A stretch of 24,377 bases of DNA, taken from positions 1 to 24,377 of the forward strand of contig CAYYWZ010000060.1 in NCBI GenBank assembly GCA_964475415.1. Reading direction: 5' to 3'. Origin of the DNA: CALCMJ01 sp964475415 (lineage in GTDB: Bacteria; Bacteroidota; Bacteroidia; Chitinophagales; Saprospiraceae). A model generated the notes under the pieces. The model did no database searches. It saw only the letters and a list, made by a program, of their open reading frames with translations, and was not told where the DNA came from. Positions 1-8,411 of the stretch are shown here, in pieces. Position 1 is the first letter of the stretch, and each line of letters begins with the position of its first letter. Both the position numbers and the translations under genes were made by a program.

Positions 1-2238
1 GAAGGTTTACCACTAGATGTTACTGAAATTATAACCCCACCCGACTGTGCAGATATGGGAGGTAGTATAGTCGTGAACGCCACTGGCGGAATAGGACTCA
101 AGACTTACCTATGGAATGATATGTCTACGGGGAATACCCTATTAGATATAAGTTCTGGCATGTATTCTGTAACCGTATCGGATGCGCTGATGTGTGATAC
201 TGTTCTCTTTTTTGACATACAAAGCCCAGGAAATCTATCTGTGGTAGCCAGCTCTAGTTCAGCGTCCTGTGGTGATAATGCTGATGGCGTTCTAGATGTA
301 GTGGTCACTCCTCCAAGTGCTAATCAGAGTTTTGAGTGGTTAGATGCGTCAGGAACAGTAGTAGGAAATACACAACAAGTAAGCGGTATAGGCCCTGGGA
401 CATATACGGTAAACGTTACGGATAATGTAAATGGATGTACGGCAAGTGATGCTACCACAATTTCATCTGGAAGTCAGCTCAGTGTAATTATAAACCTCGA
501 AATGGCTGACTGTCCTGGTGACTTAAACGGAAGTATCGGAGCTAGTGTTTCAGGAGGTGTAATGCCATATAGTTTTAACTGGAATCATCCTAATGGAAAC
601 CCAAACAATGCTACCCTAGCAGGTATAGGAGCAGGAAATTACAATCTTGTTATTACTGATGCAGAAGGATGTACAGAAGATACTATGTTAGTATTAATGG
701 ATCCGCCTGCGATAGACGTCATTGTTCAGGGCATGATAGATGTAACTTGTTTCGAAGGTGCGGATGGAGTAGCTGGAGCTACCGCAGTCGGTGGCACAGC
801 CATGAGTGGTAATTATAATTTCACTTGGTCTTCTAGCCCCTTAGATGGAGGATTTGCTCCTGGAGCGAGCCTAGCATCAAATCTAGAATCTGGAACACAA
901 TGGCTGCTTGTAGATGATGGTATATGTAGTACAGATACTATCTTCTTCGAAATTGGAAGCCCAGAAAAAATAATGCTAGACCCTACCCTCAGTCTTCTTA
1001 CAGAACCTACTTGTTTTGGATTAGAGGACGGTACCGCAAGCCTTCAGGCTACGGGTGGAACGGTCAGTAGCTCTACCTACATGTATGAGTGGCTAGCAGA
1101 TGGGTCTAATACAGACACACAAACAAACTTAGCTGCTGGTTGGCACTTTGTATTAATAACAGATGACGAAGGTTGTGAACAGATAGATTCCATTTTCTTA
1201 GACGAACCTGACTCATTAGTTGTTGAGATTAATTCTTTTACAACACAAGAGATAAACTGTAACTCGGATAATAATGGCGTCATAGGATTAAGTGTTACAG
1301 GTGGTAATGGCGGAGAAATTTTCGAATGGACTGACAATGTAAGTGATGGACTAATTGCAGATAATCTTAGTCCAGGTAGTTATGGCGTTACCGTAACAGA
1401 TATCAATGGATGTATGGACGTAGCTTCTTATGATCTATTAGCTCCAGAACCTATTATTGCAACCATTAATCAGCCCGAAGAACCCAACTGTTTTGGGGGA
1501 AGGACTTGTATAACTGTAGAATCCGTAACGGGTGGTGTAGGAGATAATTATAGATTCGGTATCAACTTTGGTAACCCTGTACCTATAGATTCTTGTATAG
1601 AAGTTCCTGCTGGTATGTATAACGTTATGGTTTTTGATGAGACAGGTTGTTCCGTAGAAGAGCAAATCATAGTAACGCAACCTGATCAGATTATTGTTGA
1701 TCTAGGAGAAAATATAACTGTTCCTTTAGGAGACACTTCTACTCTCTTACAACTGAATGTAACGAGTACCCTGCCAATCCTTGCAATAGACTGGGATCCT
1801 ATAGAACAGGTTTCTTGCAGAGATGATATGTGTAGCATAGTGGGTATTTCCCCTATCGTTTCTACCTTATATAGCGTATCAGTTCTTGACGAAAATGGAT
1901 GTGTAGGTTTTGACGAGATTCTAGTAACTGTAGAAGCTCAAAGAAATATTTTTATTGCCAATATTTTTTCTCCTAATGGAGATGGCAGTAATGATGATTT
2001 CCGCATCTATAATGGACCGGGAGTTCAAGAGATAAATTACTTTAGAATTTTTGACAGATGGGGTAATCAGATGTTTTCAGTAGAAGATCAGTTACCTAGT
2101 CTAGATGGAACAGAAGCTTGGGATGGTACATTTAAAGGTACCCAAGTAATGCCTGGTGTATATGTCTATCAAGCCTTAGTTACCTTTATAGATGGCAGAG
2201 AGATAGAGTATAAAGGTAGTGTAACCGTAATTCGCTAG
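1..2238 (+). CDS. SprB-repeat surface protein with T9SS type B sorting domain (5' end outside window)
   Basis: The reading frame is open from base 1 and ends at TAG 2236-2238, so only the last 745 residues are here and the true start lies upstream. The visible part is about seven consecutive SprB-like modules of 70-80 residues. Each opens with a Cys near a D/N-G turn, has a T/S-GG stretch, a Y-x-F/Y-x-W strand, a G-x-Y-x-V-x-V-T-D strand and a closing N/E-G-C. A further Ig-like segment follows, and the last ~95 residues form the gliding-motility-associated C-terminal domain (SPNGDGSNDDF, then FDRWGN, W-x-G-T and G-x-Y-V-Y-x). Such domains direct export by the type IX system and attachment at the cell surface (family knowledge). 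A role in adhesion or gliding is inference. The many Cys pairs suggest disulfide-stabilised modules. Confidence 0.9.
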   Translation, partial: EGLPLDVTEIITPPDCADMGGSIVVNATGGIGLKTYLWNDMSTGNTLLDISSGMYSVTVSDALMCDTVLFFDIQSPGNLSVVASSSSASCGDNADGVLDVVVTPPSANQSFEWLDASGTVVGNTQQVSGIGPGTYTVNVTDNVNGCTASDATTISSGSQLSVIINLEMADCPGDLNGSIGASVSGGVMPYSFNWNHPNGNPNNATLAGIGAGNYNLVITDAEGCTEDTMLVLMDPPAIDVIVQGMIDVTCFEGADGVAGATAVGGTAMSGNYNFTWSSSPLDGGFAPGASLASNLESGTQWLLVDDGICSTDTIFFEIGSPEKIMLDPTLSLLTEPTCFGLEDGTASLQATGGTVSSSTYMYEWLADGSNTDTQTNLAAGWHFVLITDDEGCEQIDSIFLDEPDSLVVEINSFTTQEINCNSDNNGVIGLSVTGGNGGEIFEWTDNVSDGLIADNLSPGSYGVTVTDINGCMDVASYDLLAPEPIIATINQPEEPNCFGGRTCITVESVTGGVGDNYRFGINFGNPVPIDSCIEVPAGMYNVMVFDETGCSVEEQIIVTQPDQIIVDLGENITVPLGDTSTLLQLNVTSTLPILAIDWDPIEQVSCRDDMCSIVGISPIVSTLYSVSVLDENGCVGFDEILVTVEAQRNIFIANIFSPNGDGSNDDFRIYNGPGVQEINYFRIFDRWGNQMFSVEDQLPSLDGTEAWDGTFKGTQVMPGVYVYQALVTFIDGREIEYKGSVTVIR

Positions 2239-2324
2239 AAAAGTATTTTAAGTTTTTTTCCTATGTCAAATTTAAATAGTGCGACTTTTCTTATAGATCT
2301 ACGTCTAAGAATAAATACGCTATT

Positions 2325-3020
2325 ATGAAATATAAATTTATAATCTTTATTTGTGCTCTGACTTTTCCATTTATGGGAAATGCTCAACTTTCCTCAGGAG
2401 AAAATAGAACCTTAGATTCTTACTATTTTCTTGCTGGAGAAAAGCAGGTAAATTTTGATGTGGGTTTAATCAATGCACAAAATTTTGCTTTTAGTTTATT
2501 TGGTAGCTCCGGAGGCGGAGACCCATCCCCTTCTTTTAACCTTTCTTTTGATTATGCGCTAACAAATAATATAGCTCTAGGAGCCTACACTAGTTATTAT
2601 AGAGTAGATGCTAGTTCTTCTATACCCTTAGATAATTTAGATATTGACAATTTAGATATTAATGATCTATTAACTGGAATCGGTTGTCTGTTAGGTGGAG
2701 ATTGTAACACTGAAATCCAAGAAAGAATAAGCGTATATACCATGGGTGGTAAACTTATGTTACATCAGCCAGTATTAGAGAAAATTTCCACCTATGCTTC
2801 TACTTATCTAGGATATAGTTTCAACAAAAGGAAGACCATAACGGAAGAAGGTTTAGATGCAGTTTCTAATGAATTAGGTCTGGATACAGAGGTACCTTCT
2901 TTAGTATATTATGCAAGTGCAGGAGCTAGATTGTATGTAACAAATAAATTAGGTATCTATGGTGAATACGGTTACGGAAATGTACACTTACTTAAGATCG
3001 GACTTTCTTATAAATTATAA
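2325..3020 (+). CDS. Predicted outer-membrane beta-barrel protein
   Basis: This is a 231-residue protein with a clear Sec signal peptide (K-Y-K then a hydrophobic run, predicted cut after G-N-A in front of Q21). The mature part alternates polar and hydrophobic residues and ends in short amphipathic strands (LGIYGEYGYGNVHLLKIGLSYKL) with an aromatic-rich terminus, typical of small Bacteroidota porin-like or OMP_b-brl proteins. A central loop is rich in repeated L-D-N-L-D-I-D-N motifs (about residues 104-114) and two cysteines lie near residues 121-127 (CLLGGDC), which could form a disulfide in an exposed loop. The gene starts 86 nt after the SprB-repeat gene on the same strand and ends just before a strong bidirectional terminator. 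No specific function can be assigned; the barrel call rests on pattern, not on a recognised family. Confidence 0.7.
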   Translation: MKYKFIIFICALTFPFMGNAQLSSGENRTLDSYYFLAGEKQVNFDVGLINAQNFAFSLFGSSGGGDPSPSFNLSFDYALTNNIALGAYTSYYRVDASSSIPLDNLDIDNLDINDLLTGIGCLLGGDCNTEIQERISVYTMGGKLMLHQPVLEKISTYASTYLGYSFNKRKTITEEGLDAVSNELGLDTEVPSLVYYASAGARLYVTNKLGIYGEYGYGNVHLLKIGLSYKL

Positions 3021-3026
3021 ATAAAA

Positions 3027-3068
3027 AAGGGCTCCTTACATATACGTAAGCGAGCCCTTAATATTTTC
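3027..3068. terminator. Bidirectional intrinsic terminator between convergent genes
   Basis: An 8-bp perfect stem (AAGGGCTC at 3027-3034 with GAGCCCTT at 3052-3059) extends after one bulged base into a further 5 bp (CTTAC with GTAAG), with loop ATATAC. It is flanked by an A-run on the left and ATATTTT on the right, so it can stop transcription from both the barrel gene (+) and the sorting-domain gene (-). Confidence 0.85.
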
Positions 3069-3080
3069 TATTTAGCGATT

Positions 3081-4211
3081 CTAGTGTTGAACAATAAATC
3101 TGTTCGTCTTCCCCTCACCGTTCTTTCCCTTGAAGTTTGCTATATAAATTCCTTCAGTATATTCAGTAACATTTAGCTTATAGTTATCCACTACATTAAA
3201 GGATGCCACAAGACTTCCGTTGATATCAAAAACTGTAACTAGACCTTCTATTCCAGAATTGAAATTAATCAAATCACTAGATACTGTAGGTCGTAGATCA
3301 AAGGTTAAGCTCTCCCCTAATTTTACAGAAACTACTTTACTGTAAGAATACCTACCATCTATATCTACCTGCTTTATTCTATAATAGTTGACACCCTGAG
3401 TAGCATTTTTGTCAAGAGTATTATACTCTGATACTCTATTTATAGTTCCTCTGCCATTTACAATTTCTATTACATCATAGTTTGTTCCATCATTACTTCT
3501 TTCTACTTCGAAAAAACTATTGTTTTCCTCATTTGATGTTGCCCAAACAACATTAACCATTTTATGCTCTACCATTGCTCTAAGATCTGAGAAGGTAACG
3601 GGTACAATTGTATTCGCTACAAAAGATATTCCACCTTCTGCTCCACCACATGATGTACTACCATCTTCTATATCCATGGTACCAGCTCCAGAAGAAGCAC
3701 CCCATGCACAAAGTTGAAAAGTTACCATTGCTGGACTTGTTATAGCTGGTAGATTACTTAATGAGACACATCCAGTAGAAGCGCTTATTGTCCCAGTGCT
3801 TAGACTTGTAACAACTCCATCTATATCTATCTCTAGACAATAATTAGGTGGGCCAGTATTACTTCTGTCCAGCTGGAATTCTAAACTAGATCCAGCTGCT
3901 ATATCACAACCAGCAGCTAATGCAAACCCAAAAGTAAGACATTCGTCATCTGCTTGAGCATCAGCACAACTGGCATTAGATGTATCGAAAGCATTATTAT
4001 TAAAATCACCACCGCTTCCCTGGTTAAGCCCTGATCCTCTGCAAAGATCTACAATAGTGTAACATGCTGGATCCATTGTGGAGTTAGCTGTTCCATTACC
4101 CATATCAGCGCATGGGTCTCCATTCCCCGTAGCCCAATTAATGGTCTGAGCGTCTATACCATGGAGAAAAATAAAAAAGGAAAAAATAAAAGTTGTAATT
4201 AGGTGTTTCAT
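3081..4211 (-). CDS. Secreted Cys-rich protein with T9SS type A sorting domain
   Basis: The 376-residue product has a signal peptide (MKHLITTF hydrophobic run ending G-I-D-A-Q, cut before Q22). Residues ~23-205 are a Gly/Ser/Thr- and Cys-rich region of unrecognised fold with about a dozen cysteines. Residues ~208-300 are a fibronectin III-like segment common before Bacteroidota sorting domains (V-V-W-A-T-S-N-E-E-N-N-S-F-F-E-V-E-R-S-N-D-G, then Y-Y-R-I-K-Q-V-D-x-D-G). The last ~75 residues form a Por secretion type A domain, with V-x-V-F-D-I-N-G, the Y-T-E-G-I-Y-I-A turn and a final basic strand NRFIVQH. This makes it a T9SS client released at or anchored to the surface (family knowledge). Its binding or enzymatic role is unknown. 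An inverted repeat sits 34-67 nt upstream of the start. Confidence 0.85.
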   Translation of the reverse strand: MKHLITTFIFSFFIFLHGIDAQTINWATGNGDPCADMGNGTANSTMDPACYTIVDLCRGSGLNQGSGGDFNNNAFDTSNASCADAQADDECLTFGFALAAGCDIAAGSSLEFQLDRSNTGPPNYCLEIDIDGVVTSLSTGTISASTGCVSLSNLPAITSPAMVTFQLCAWGASSGAGTMDIEDGSTSCGGAEGGISFVANTIVPVTFSDLRAMVEHKMVNVVWATSNEENNSFFEVERSNDGTNYDVIEIVNGRGTINRVSEYNTLDKNATQGVNYYRIKQVDIDGRYSYSKVVSVKLGESLTFDLRPTVSSDLINFNSGIEGLVTVFDINGSLVASFNVVDNYKLNVTEYTEGIYIANFKGKNGEGKTNRFIVQH

Positions 4212-4244
4212 CAGATAAGTATTAAGTTATTAAACATTTAGCCT

Positions 4245-4278
4245 GATTTGAAATGACTTGCATTAACAATTTCAAATC
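4245..4278. promoter_or_regulatory. Perfect 10-bp inverted repeat upstream of the type A sorting-domain gene
   Basis: GATTTGAAAT at 4245-4254 and ATTTCAAATC at 4269-4278 are exact reverse complements separated by 14 nt. The element lies 34-67 nt upstream of the start at 4211, where a promoter or operator would be, and 48 nt past the end of the DUF1573 gene. No U-run follows on either side, so it does not look like an intrinsic terminator. Operator function is inference. Confidence 0.4.
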
Positions 4279-4325
4279 ATGGACCAATATATAGATATAA
4301 ATATATATATACCTACCCAGTAATG

Positions 4326-5063
4326 TTAATTTTCTTTTAAGCTATCAGGCACACTGATAATTTTGATCAATTTCTCTTTTTCTTGATCGGGCTTTGCCTT
4401 AGATTTTGGTTTGATATAACCTTCTAAAAACAGGGTAAAAGGAGCTTCTCTAACATTGGTTTTTATACTTATCGTAGCTTTTTCATTACCTTCTTTTCCC
4501 ACACTATTATACTTGACACCTATCTTAGATTTTTCGCCTGGGGGGATTTCTATAAAAGGAAAACTAGGTTGTGTACAGCCACAAGTTGCACTAGCACTGT
4601 AGATTTCTAGGTTAGTTTTTCCTGTATTTGTAAATATAAAATCAAAGTCAAACTTATCCCCTTCCGTAATGGTATCCCAGTCGTAAATCTGTTTGTCAAA
4701 TTTTATATCAGGCTTAAGCAAAGCAGTTTTGGGCGGAGCTGGTTTCGTTTTTTTAGTCGCAGGTTTCTTTTTAGCCGCTTGTGTTTCTTTTACAACCTTT
4801 TTCTGAGGTTCTGCAATTATTTTAGAAGCTTCTGTATTACTTGGATTGGTTTCTACAGTTTTCTGAGGTACTTCTATAATCTCTTTTTCAAAACCCTCTG
4901 AGTTATCTTTTTCTTTATTTTCTTTAAGCTGCTTTACTGGAGCATCCGCCTTGTTATTATAGGCATTTTGAGATGACTTAGCATCTGAATTACACTGCAT
5001 ACAAGTTATACTTAGAACAAGTAAAACTGAAAATAGATAACTAGGTTTAGATAATATATTCAT
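4326..5063 (-). CDS. DUF1573 domain envelope protein, probable lipoprotein
   Basis: The 245-residue protein starts with a signal-like helix ending I-T-C-M-Q-C (Cys21 and Cys24). Neither Cys has a textbook lipobox, but Bacteroidota lipoboxes are relaxed and one of them is a plausible lipid anchor. Residues ~28-115 are a low-complexity linker rich in Lys, Glu, Pro and Thr, of the kind that spans the periplasm or cell wall. Residues ~117-220 are a DUF1573 (ASH/MSP-like) beta-sandwich: F-D-x-Q-x-Y-D-W-D-T-I-x-E-G, F-x-F-T-N-T-G, the hallmark A-T-C-G-C-T-x-P and I-P-P-G-E-K. DUF1573 proteins are abundant in Bacteroidota envelopes and their biochemical role is unsettled. It lies 22 nt downstream of the LamG gene and is probably in the same transcript. 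Confidence 0.85.
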   Translation of the reverse strand: MNILSKPSYLFSVLLVLSITCMQCNSDAKSSQNAYNNKADAPVKQLKENKEKDNSEGFEKEIIEVPQKTVETNPSNTEASKIIAEPQKKVVKETQAAKKKPATKKTKPAPPKTALLKPDIKFDKQIYDWDTITEGDKFDFDFIFTNTGKTNLEIYSASATCGCTQPSFPFIEIPPGEKSKIGVKYNSVGKEGNEKATISIKTNVREAPFTLFLEGYIKPKSKAKPDQEKEKLIKIISVPDSLKEN

Positions 5064-5085
5064 AAGGATGTAGCAAAATAGATAT

Positions 5086-6321
5086 TTATCTTATAATACT
5101 GAAATTTCCTACAGCAAGTCTTTCTTCATTGTTACAAGTATATTTCACTTTGTATACAAATGTAGCAGGATTCATAACAGTAGACTTATATGTACCATTC
5201 CATTTAGTGTCTATATCCACAGTTTCGAAAACCTTGGCTCCCCACCTATCGTAAATCTCAAAATATATAAGTTCATCTATCAGGAAGCCATTACTGATAC
5301 CATAACTGTCGTTTAACCCATCTCCGTTAGGTGTAAATGCCTTAGGAAGTAATAATTCATCACAGTTAAGATCTTCCTCCGTTACGACATTAATCGTAAC
5401 ACTATCTCTTGTGATACAGGTCCCATGATCAAAGGTCAATATATAAGTTTCCGTTTGCTGAGGAGTAATGAGTGGCTCTAGTGCATTCTCATCATCAAAA
5501 TCCTCCGTGTTATTCCAGAAGAAATTCGACGCGCAAGTACCACCTGTAGTTATTTGTACACTTTCACCTAGAAAAACAGTAATATCTTGATTTATAATTT
5601 CATCAGGATTCAGATCTAGTGCTTGTACCTCTGTAATATTAAAGGCACGATCATAGAATTGCAATTCATCTATACGTCCATCAAACAAATTATCACTAAA
5701 GCCCACGCAAGGAGAGGTCCCCAAATAAACGATAGAAGTATCTGCCATCTCATAAGAAGTTCCTAGATCTGTACTTGCTACAAATTCTTCATCTACATAA
5801 GCCGAGTATCTCGTATCTTCTTTTATAAGTACAATATGATGCCAGCAGATATCTGGGTTTAAGTCCCCTATAAACCTCAAATTATCTCCAAGATTCTTCA
5901 CAAGATCTATTTCTATAGTATTAGAAAGAGGAAAAAACTGAATTCTCATGGTACTATCTCTAGTCTGACAATCATCTTCTCTTTTTACTGAAAAAATATT
6001 GGTCGGTCTATCAGTACCTTCAACCCAGAAGTAAAAACTCAAAGTAAAATCTTCAATAAATAAATCTTTAAGATCTGGGTCTAGCTCAGCAAATTGATCG
6101 ACTCCATTCAGTTGTATAGCATTAGAAGAAGGCCCGCACACGCATTCTGGACTTCCAGAAACTATATTGTCTATATAAATACCATTCTCATCAGTTATCA
6201 TACAATTGTCAAATGAAAAATTTGCCTCTGGAACTGGTAATTGTCCATAGATCTGAAAAGACCACAATAGGCTAAAAATCAGCAATATAGTATTGAAACA
6301 AAATTTAATAAAACCTCTCAT
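5086..6321 (-). CDS. LamG-domain surface protein with T9SS type B sorting domain
   Basis: The 411-residue product has a signal peptide (hydrophobic residues ~9-26, cut near I-Y-G-Q). Residues ~45-235 look like a concanavalin A-like LamG/laminin_G_3 domain, with L-N-G-V-D-Q-F-A-E-L near the start, W-H-H-I-V-L in the middle and the typical closing F-D-G-R-I-D-E-L-Q-F-Y-D-R-A. Residues ~245-320 are an Ig-like linker. The last ~90 residues are a gliding-motility-associated C-terminal domain (PKAFTPNGDGLNDSYGI, FEIYDRWGAKVFE, then W-N-G-T-Y-K). LamG domains often bind glycans, so surface carbohydrate or matrix binding is plausible but not shown. The DUF1573 gene follows after 22 nt. Upstream, a TATCTTTA box (minus strand, plus coordinates 6359-6366) matches the Bacteroidota -7 consensus at 7 of 8 positions about 40 nt before the start. 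Confidence 0.88.
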   Translation of the reverse strand: MRGFIKFCFNTILLIFSLLWSFQIYGQLPVPEANFSFDNCMITDENGIYIDNIVSGSPECVCGPSSNAIQLNGVDQFAELDPDLKDLFIEDFTLSFYFWVEGTDRPTNIFSVKREDDCQTRDSTMRIQFFPLSNTIEIDLVKNLGDNLRFIGDLNPDICWHHIVLIKEDTRYSAYVDEEFVASTDLGTSYEMADTSIVYLGTSPCVGFSDNLFDGRIDELQFYDRAFNITEVQALDLNPDEIINQDITVFLGESVQITTGGTCASNFFWNNTEDFDDENALEPLITPQQTETYILTFDHGTCITRDSVTINVVTEEDLNCDELLLPKAFTPNGDGLNDSYGISNGFLIDELIYFEIYDRWGAKVFETVDIDTKWNGTYKSTVMNPATFVYKVKYTCNNEERLAVGNFSIIR

Positions 6322-6521
6322 TTTCAGATATTTATAAAGATATCAAGTTTTCAGATTGTAAAGATATTGAGAATACGACTAAAAAAAGTCTCATTAGAAG
6401 AAAAGATAATAAAGAAATAAAACTAGACCGGATAGATAAAGCTTCATTACACCAGTAATACTAAATAACTGCCAATATAAAACGACCTTTAGTTTAATTA
6501 CATTGCTTCCTAAATACTCTT

Positions 6522-7451
6522 TTACGTCAATCCTTGCTTCACCAAATAATAGATAAAGAAAATATACAGGACTACAAGCATCATACCTTCCCACTTACTG
6601 ATCTTCTTGGACAAACAGATTACAGCGAAGATAAATGTAACCGCAACCATAAACGGAAGACTAAAATCAAGAATAGAAGCTGGTATGGTCAAATCACCTA
6701 TTAACCTAGGAATGGACATAACTGCATAAGTATTAAATAAATTAGAACCAAGTACGTTACCCACTGCAATAGCATGTTTTCCTTTTCTTGCAGCAGCAAT
6801 ACTTACGATAACTTCTGGCAAAGAGGTTCCTAAGGCTATGCCCGTAAGCGCAATTAGCTCAGGCGAAATACCAGCGATTTCTGAAATAACCTCTAAGGCA
6901 ACGATAGTATACTTAGCTCCTAAGAATATAAATATTCCTCCTAATAATAGAATTAAATACTCTACAGGTTTGACAAAGGGCCTATCCGCTTTGTCTACCT
7001 TATCACCTTTAAATGAGTTTAGCAGAAAGATGGGAATACAGGCAAGAAATAATAGAGCCTCAAAAATGGTAAAATCTCCATCACTTAATGCAAAAAACAT
7101 AAATATTGCCGAGCAGATTAGTAAGGGCATATCAATATCCATGACATCAAAATCCAACTTTATCTGCTTGCCTACTATAGCTGTAAGTCCTAGCACTAAT
7201 AATATGTTTGTAATATTAGATCCTATGACATTTCCAACAACAATTTCTGAAGATCCTGAAAATACAGCTGCTATAGAGGTAGCCAATTCAGGTAAAGATG
7301 TACCAAAAGCAACAATTGTAACCCCTATAATAAAAGGTGAAATACCAAAGGAAAGACCAATCTTTTCGGCTGCTTCTATAAACTTGTCAGAGGCATATAA
7401 TAGCACAGATAAACTGACTGCGAAAAGACCTATATATGCAAGTAATCCCAA
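6522..7451 (-). CDS. Calcium/sodium antiporter (CaCA family, YrbG-like)
   Basis: This 309-residue integral membrane protein has about ten hydrophobic segments in two inverted halves. Each half carries one alpha-repeat: G-T-S-L-P-E-L-A-T-S with G-N-V-I-G-S-N-I-T-N in the first, and G-T-S-L-P-E-V-I-V-S with G-N-V-L-G-S-N-L-F-N in the second. The acidic residues in both GTSLPE motifs are the expected ion ligands. Length and layout match bacterial YrbG-type K+-independent Na+/Ca2+ exchangers, which move Ca2+ out of the cytoplasm in exchange for Na+ (family knowledge; the exact ion is not readable from sequence). It is transcribed divergently from tatC. A perfect -7 box lies 30 nt upstream. The 200 nt between its end and the LamG gene contain no gene and only the possible -7 box of that gene. 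Confidence 0.93.
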   Translation of the reverse strand: MGLLAYIGLFAVSLSVLLYASDKFIEAAEKIGLSFGISPFIIGVTIVAFGTSLPELATSIAAVFSGSSEIVVGNVIGSNITNILLVLGLTAIVGKQIKLDFDVMDIDMPLLICSAIFMFFALSDGDFTIFEALLFLACIPIFLLNSFKGDKVDKADRPFVKPVEYLILLLGGIFIFLGAKYTIVALEVISEIAGISPELIALTGIALGTSLPEVIVSIAAARKGKHAIAVGNVLGSNLFNTYAVMSIPRLIGDLTIPASILDFSLPFMVAVTFIFAVICLSKKISKWEGMMLVVLYIFFIYYLVKQGLT

Positions 7452-7480
7452 TACTTTTTAGTTTTATAATTATTCTTGCG

Positions 7481-7488
7481 CAAATATA
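7481..7488 (-). promoter_or_regulatory. Candidate Bacteroidota -7 box for the antiporter gene
   Basis: On the minus strand this reads TATATTTG, an exact match to the Bacteroidota TAnnTTTG -7 consensus, 30 nt upstream of the antiporter start. I see no clear TTG -33 box at the usual spacing, so this is a candidate only. Confidence 0.4.
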
Positions 7489-7583
7489 TTTTATTTATTC
7501 CTTTTATACCCTTATTTCCTCAATATATAGACGTATCGGAATTACTTTTAGAAAAAGACAATGGGAATAAAAAATTATTAGAT

Positions 7584-7591
7584 TAGATTTG
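7584..7591 (+). promoter_or_regulatory. Candidate Bacteroidota -7 box for tatC
   Basis: TAGATTTG matches the TAnnTTTG consensus exactly and lies 25 nt upstream of the tatC TTG start, or 49 nt before the downstream ATG. No good -33 TTG is visible. With the box on the opposite strand at 7481-7488 it would form a divergent promoter pair about 100 nt apart. Confidence 0.4.
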
Positions 7592-7616
7592 TAGTATTAA
7601 ACTCTAATATCTCTAA

Positions 7617-8411
7617 TTGGCTGAAAAAGTACAAAAAGAAATGTCCTTCTTGGACCATCTGGAAGAGCTCCGATGGCACATAATTAGGTCTATAGCAGCT
7701 ATTTTCATTATCGGAATTGGTATTTTCTTGATGAAAACCTTTGTTTTCGAACATATTATTTTTGCTCCTAAGAAAGCTAGTTTTGCTACCTATCAGTTTT
7801 TCTGCAGTATTTCTGAAGTCACCTGCTTTAAACCTCCAGAGTTTGATCTTATCGTTCGTCAACTAGGAGAACAGTTTTTTGTACATATAAAGGTTTCATT
7901 ATGGCTGGGTCTTATCATAGCCTTCCCTTATGTTTTCTGGGAAATATGGAGATTTATAAAACCTGGCTTATATGATAAAGAGCAGAAAGCAGCTAAAGGA
8001 ATTGTATTTTACTGCTCTTTGTTATTCATTCTAGGCGTACTTTTTGGATATTATGTAATAGCTCCATTTGCCATAACTTTCCTTGCTGGCTATCAGGTAG
8101 GAGAAACTGCAATTAATAGTCCTACACTTTCTTCCTATGTCAATTATTTGACCATGTTTACTGTACCTACGGGATTGATTTTTGAGCTACCGATTGTTGT
8201 CTATTTTTTAGCTCGTGTTGGCTTGATTTCTCCAGAGTTTATGAAGCAATATAGGAAGCATGCTATCATCATAATCTTGATCCTTGCAGCGGTCATAACA
8301 CCACCTGATGTACTCACTCAATTTCTGATCGGGATTCCTCTTTTCATACTATACGAAATCAGTATAATAATATGTAGAAGGGTCGTAAAAAAATACCATA
8401 GTGATGATTAG
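7617..8411 (+). CDS. tatC: Twin-arginine translocase subunit TatC
   Basis: TatC is the integral-membrane core of the Tat system and, with TatB/TatA-type partners, recognises twin-arginine signal peptides and exports folded proteins. The 264-residue sequence shows the N-terminal TatC signature (F-L-D-H-L-E-E-L-R-W-H-I-I-R-S), about six membrane segments, the conserved cytoplasmic motif W-R-F-I-K-P-G-L-Y-D-K-E-Q-K and the P-P-D-V-L-T-Q region before the last helices. The start is uncertain: TTG at 7617 gives MAEKVQKEMSFLDHL, while ATG at 7641 gives MSFLDHL directly. Many Bacteroidota homologues carry a short extension before MSFL, so TTG is plausible. Its 3' end overlaps the next gene by 8-11 nt, implying translational coupling. 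No tatA/B homologue lies in this window. Confidence 0.95.
   Translation: MAEKVQKEMSFLDHLEELRWHIIRSIAAIFIIGIGIFLMKTFVFEHIIFAPKKASFATYQFFCSISEVTCFKPPEFDLIVRQLGEQFFVHIKVSLWLGLIIAFPYVFWEIWRFIKPGLYDKEQKAAKGIVFYCSLLFILGVLFGYYVIAPFAITFLAGYQVGETAINSPTLSSYVNYLTMFTVPTGLIFELPIVVYFLARVGLISPEFMKQYRKHAIIIILILAAVITPPDVLTQFLIGIPLFILYEISIIICRRVVKKYHSDD

Noticed and set aside
4245..4278. Inverted repeat as an intrinsic terminator for the DUF1573 gene
   Set aside because: The stem is AT-rich and no U-run follows it in the direction of transcription.
6394..6594. 66-codon minus-strand frame between the LamG gene and the antiporter
   Set aside because: It overlaps the end of the antiporter in another frame and has no family features; the intergenic part looks non-coding.
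6838..7461. 207-codon plus-strand frame opposite the antiporter
   Set aside because: It lies wholly antisense to a clear CaCA exchanger, has no recognisable motif, and its composition mirrors the membrane-protein codons.
7578..7862. 94-codon minus-strand frame opposite the start of tatC
   Set aside because: It is antisense to a well-supported gene and shows no recognisable domain.
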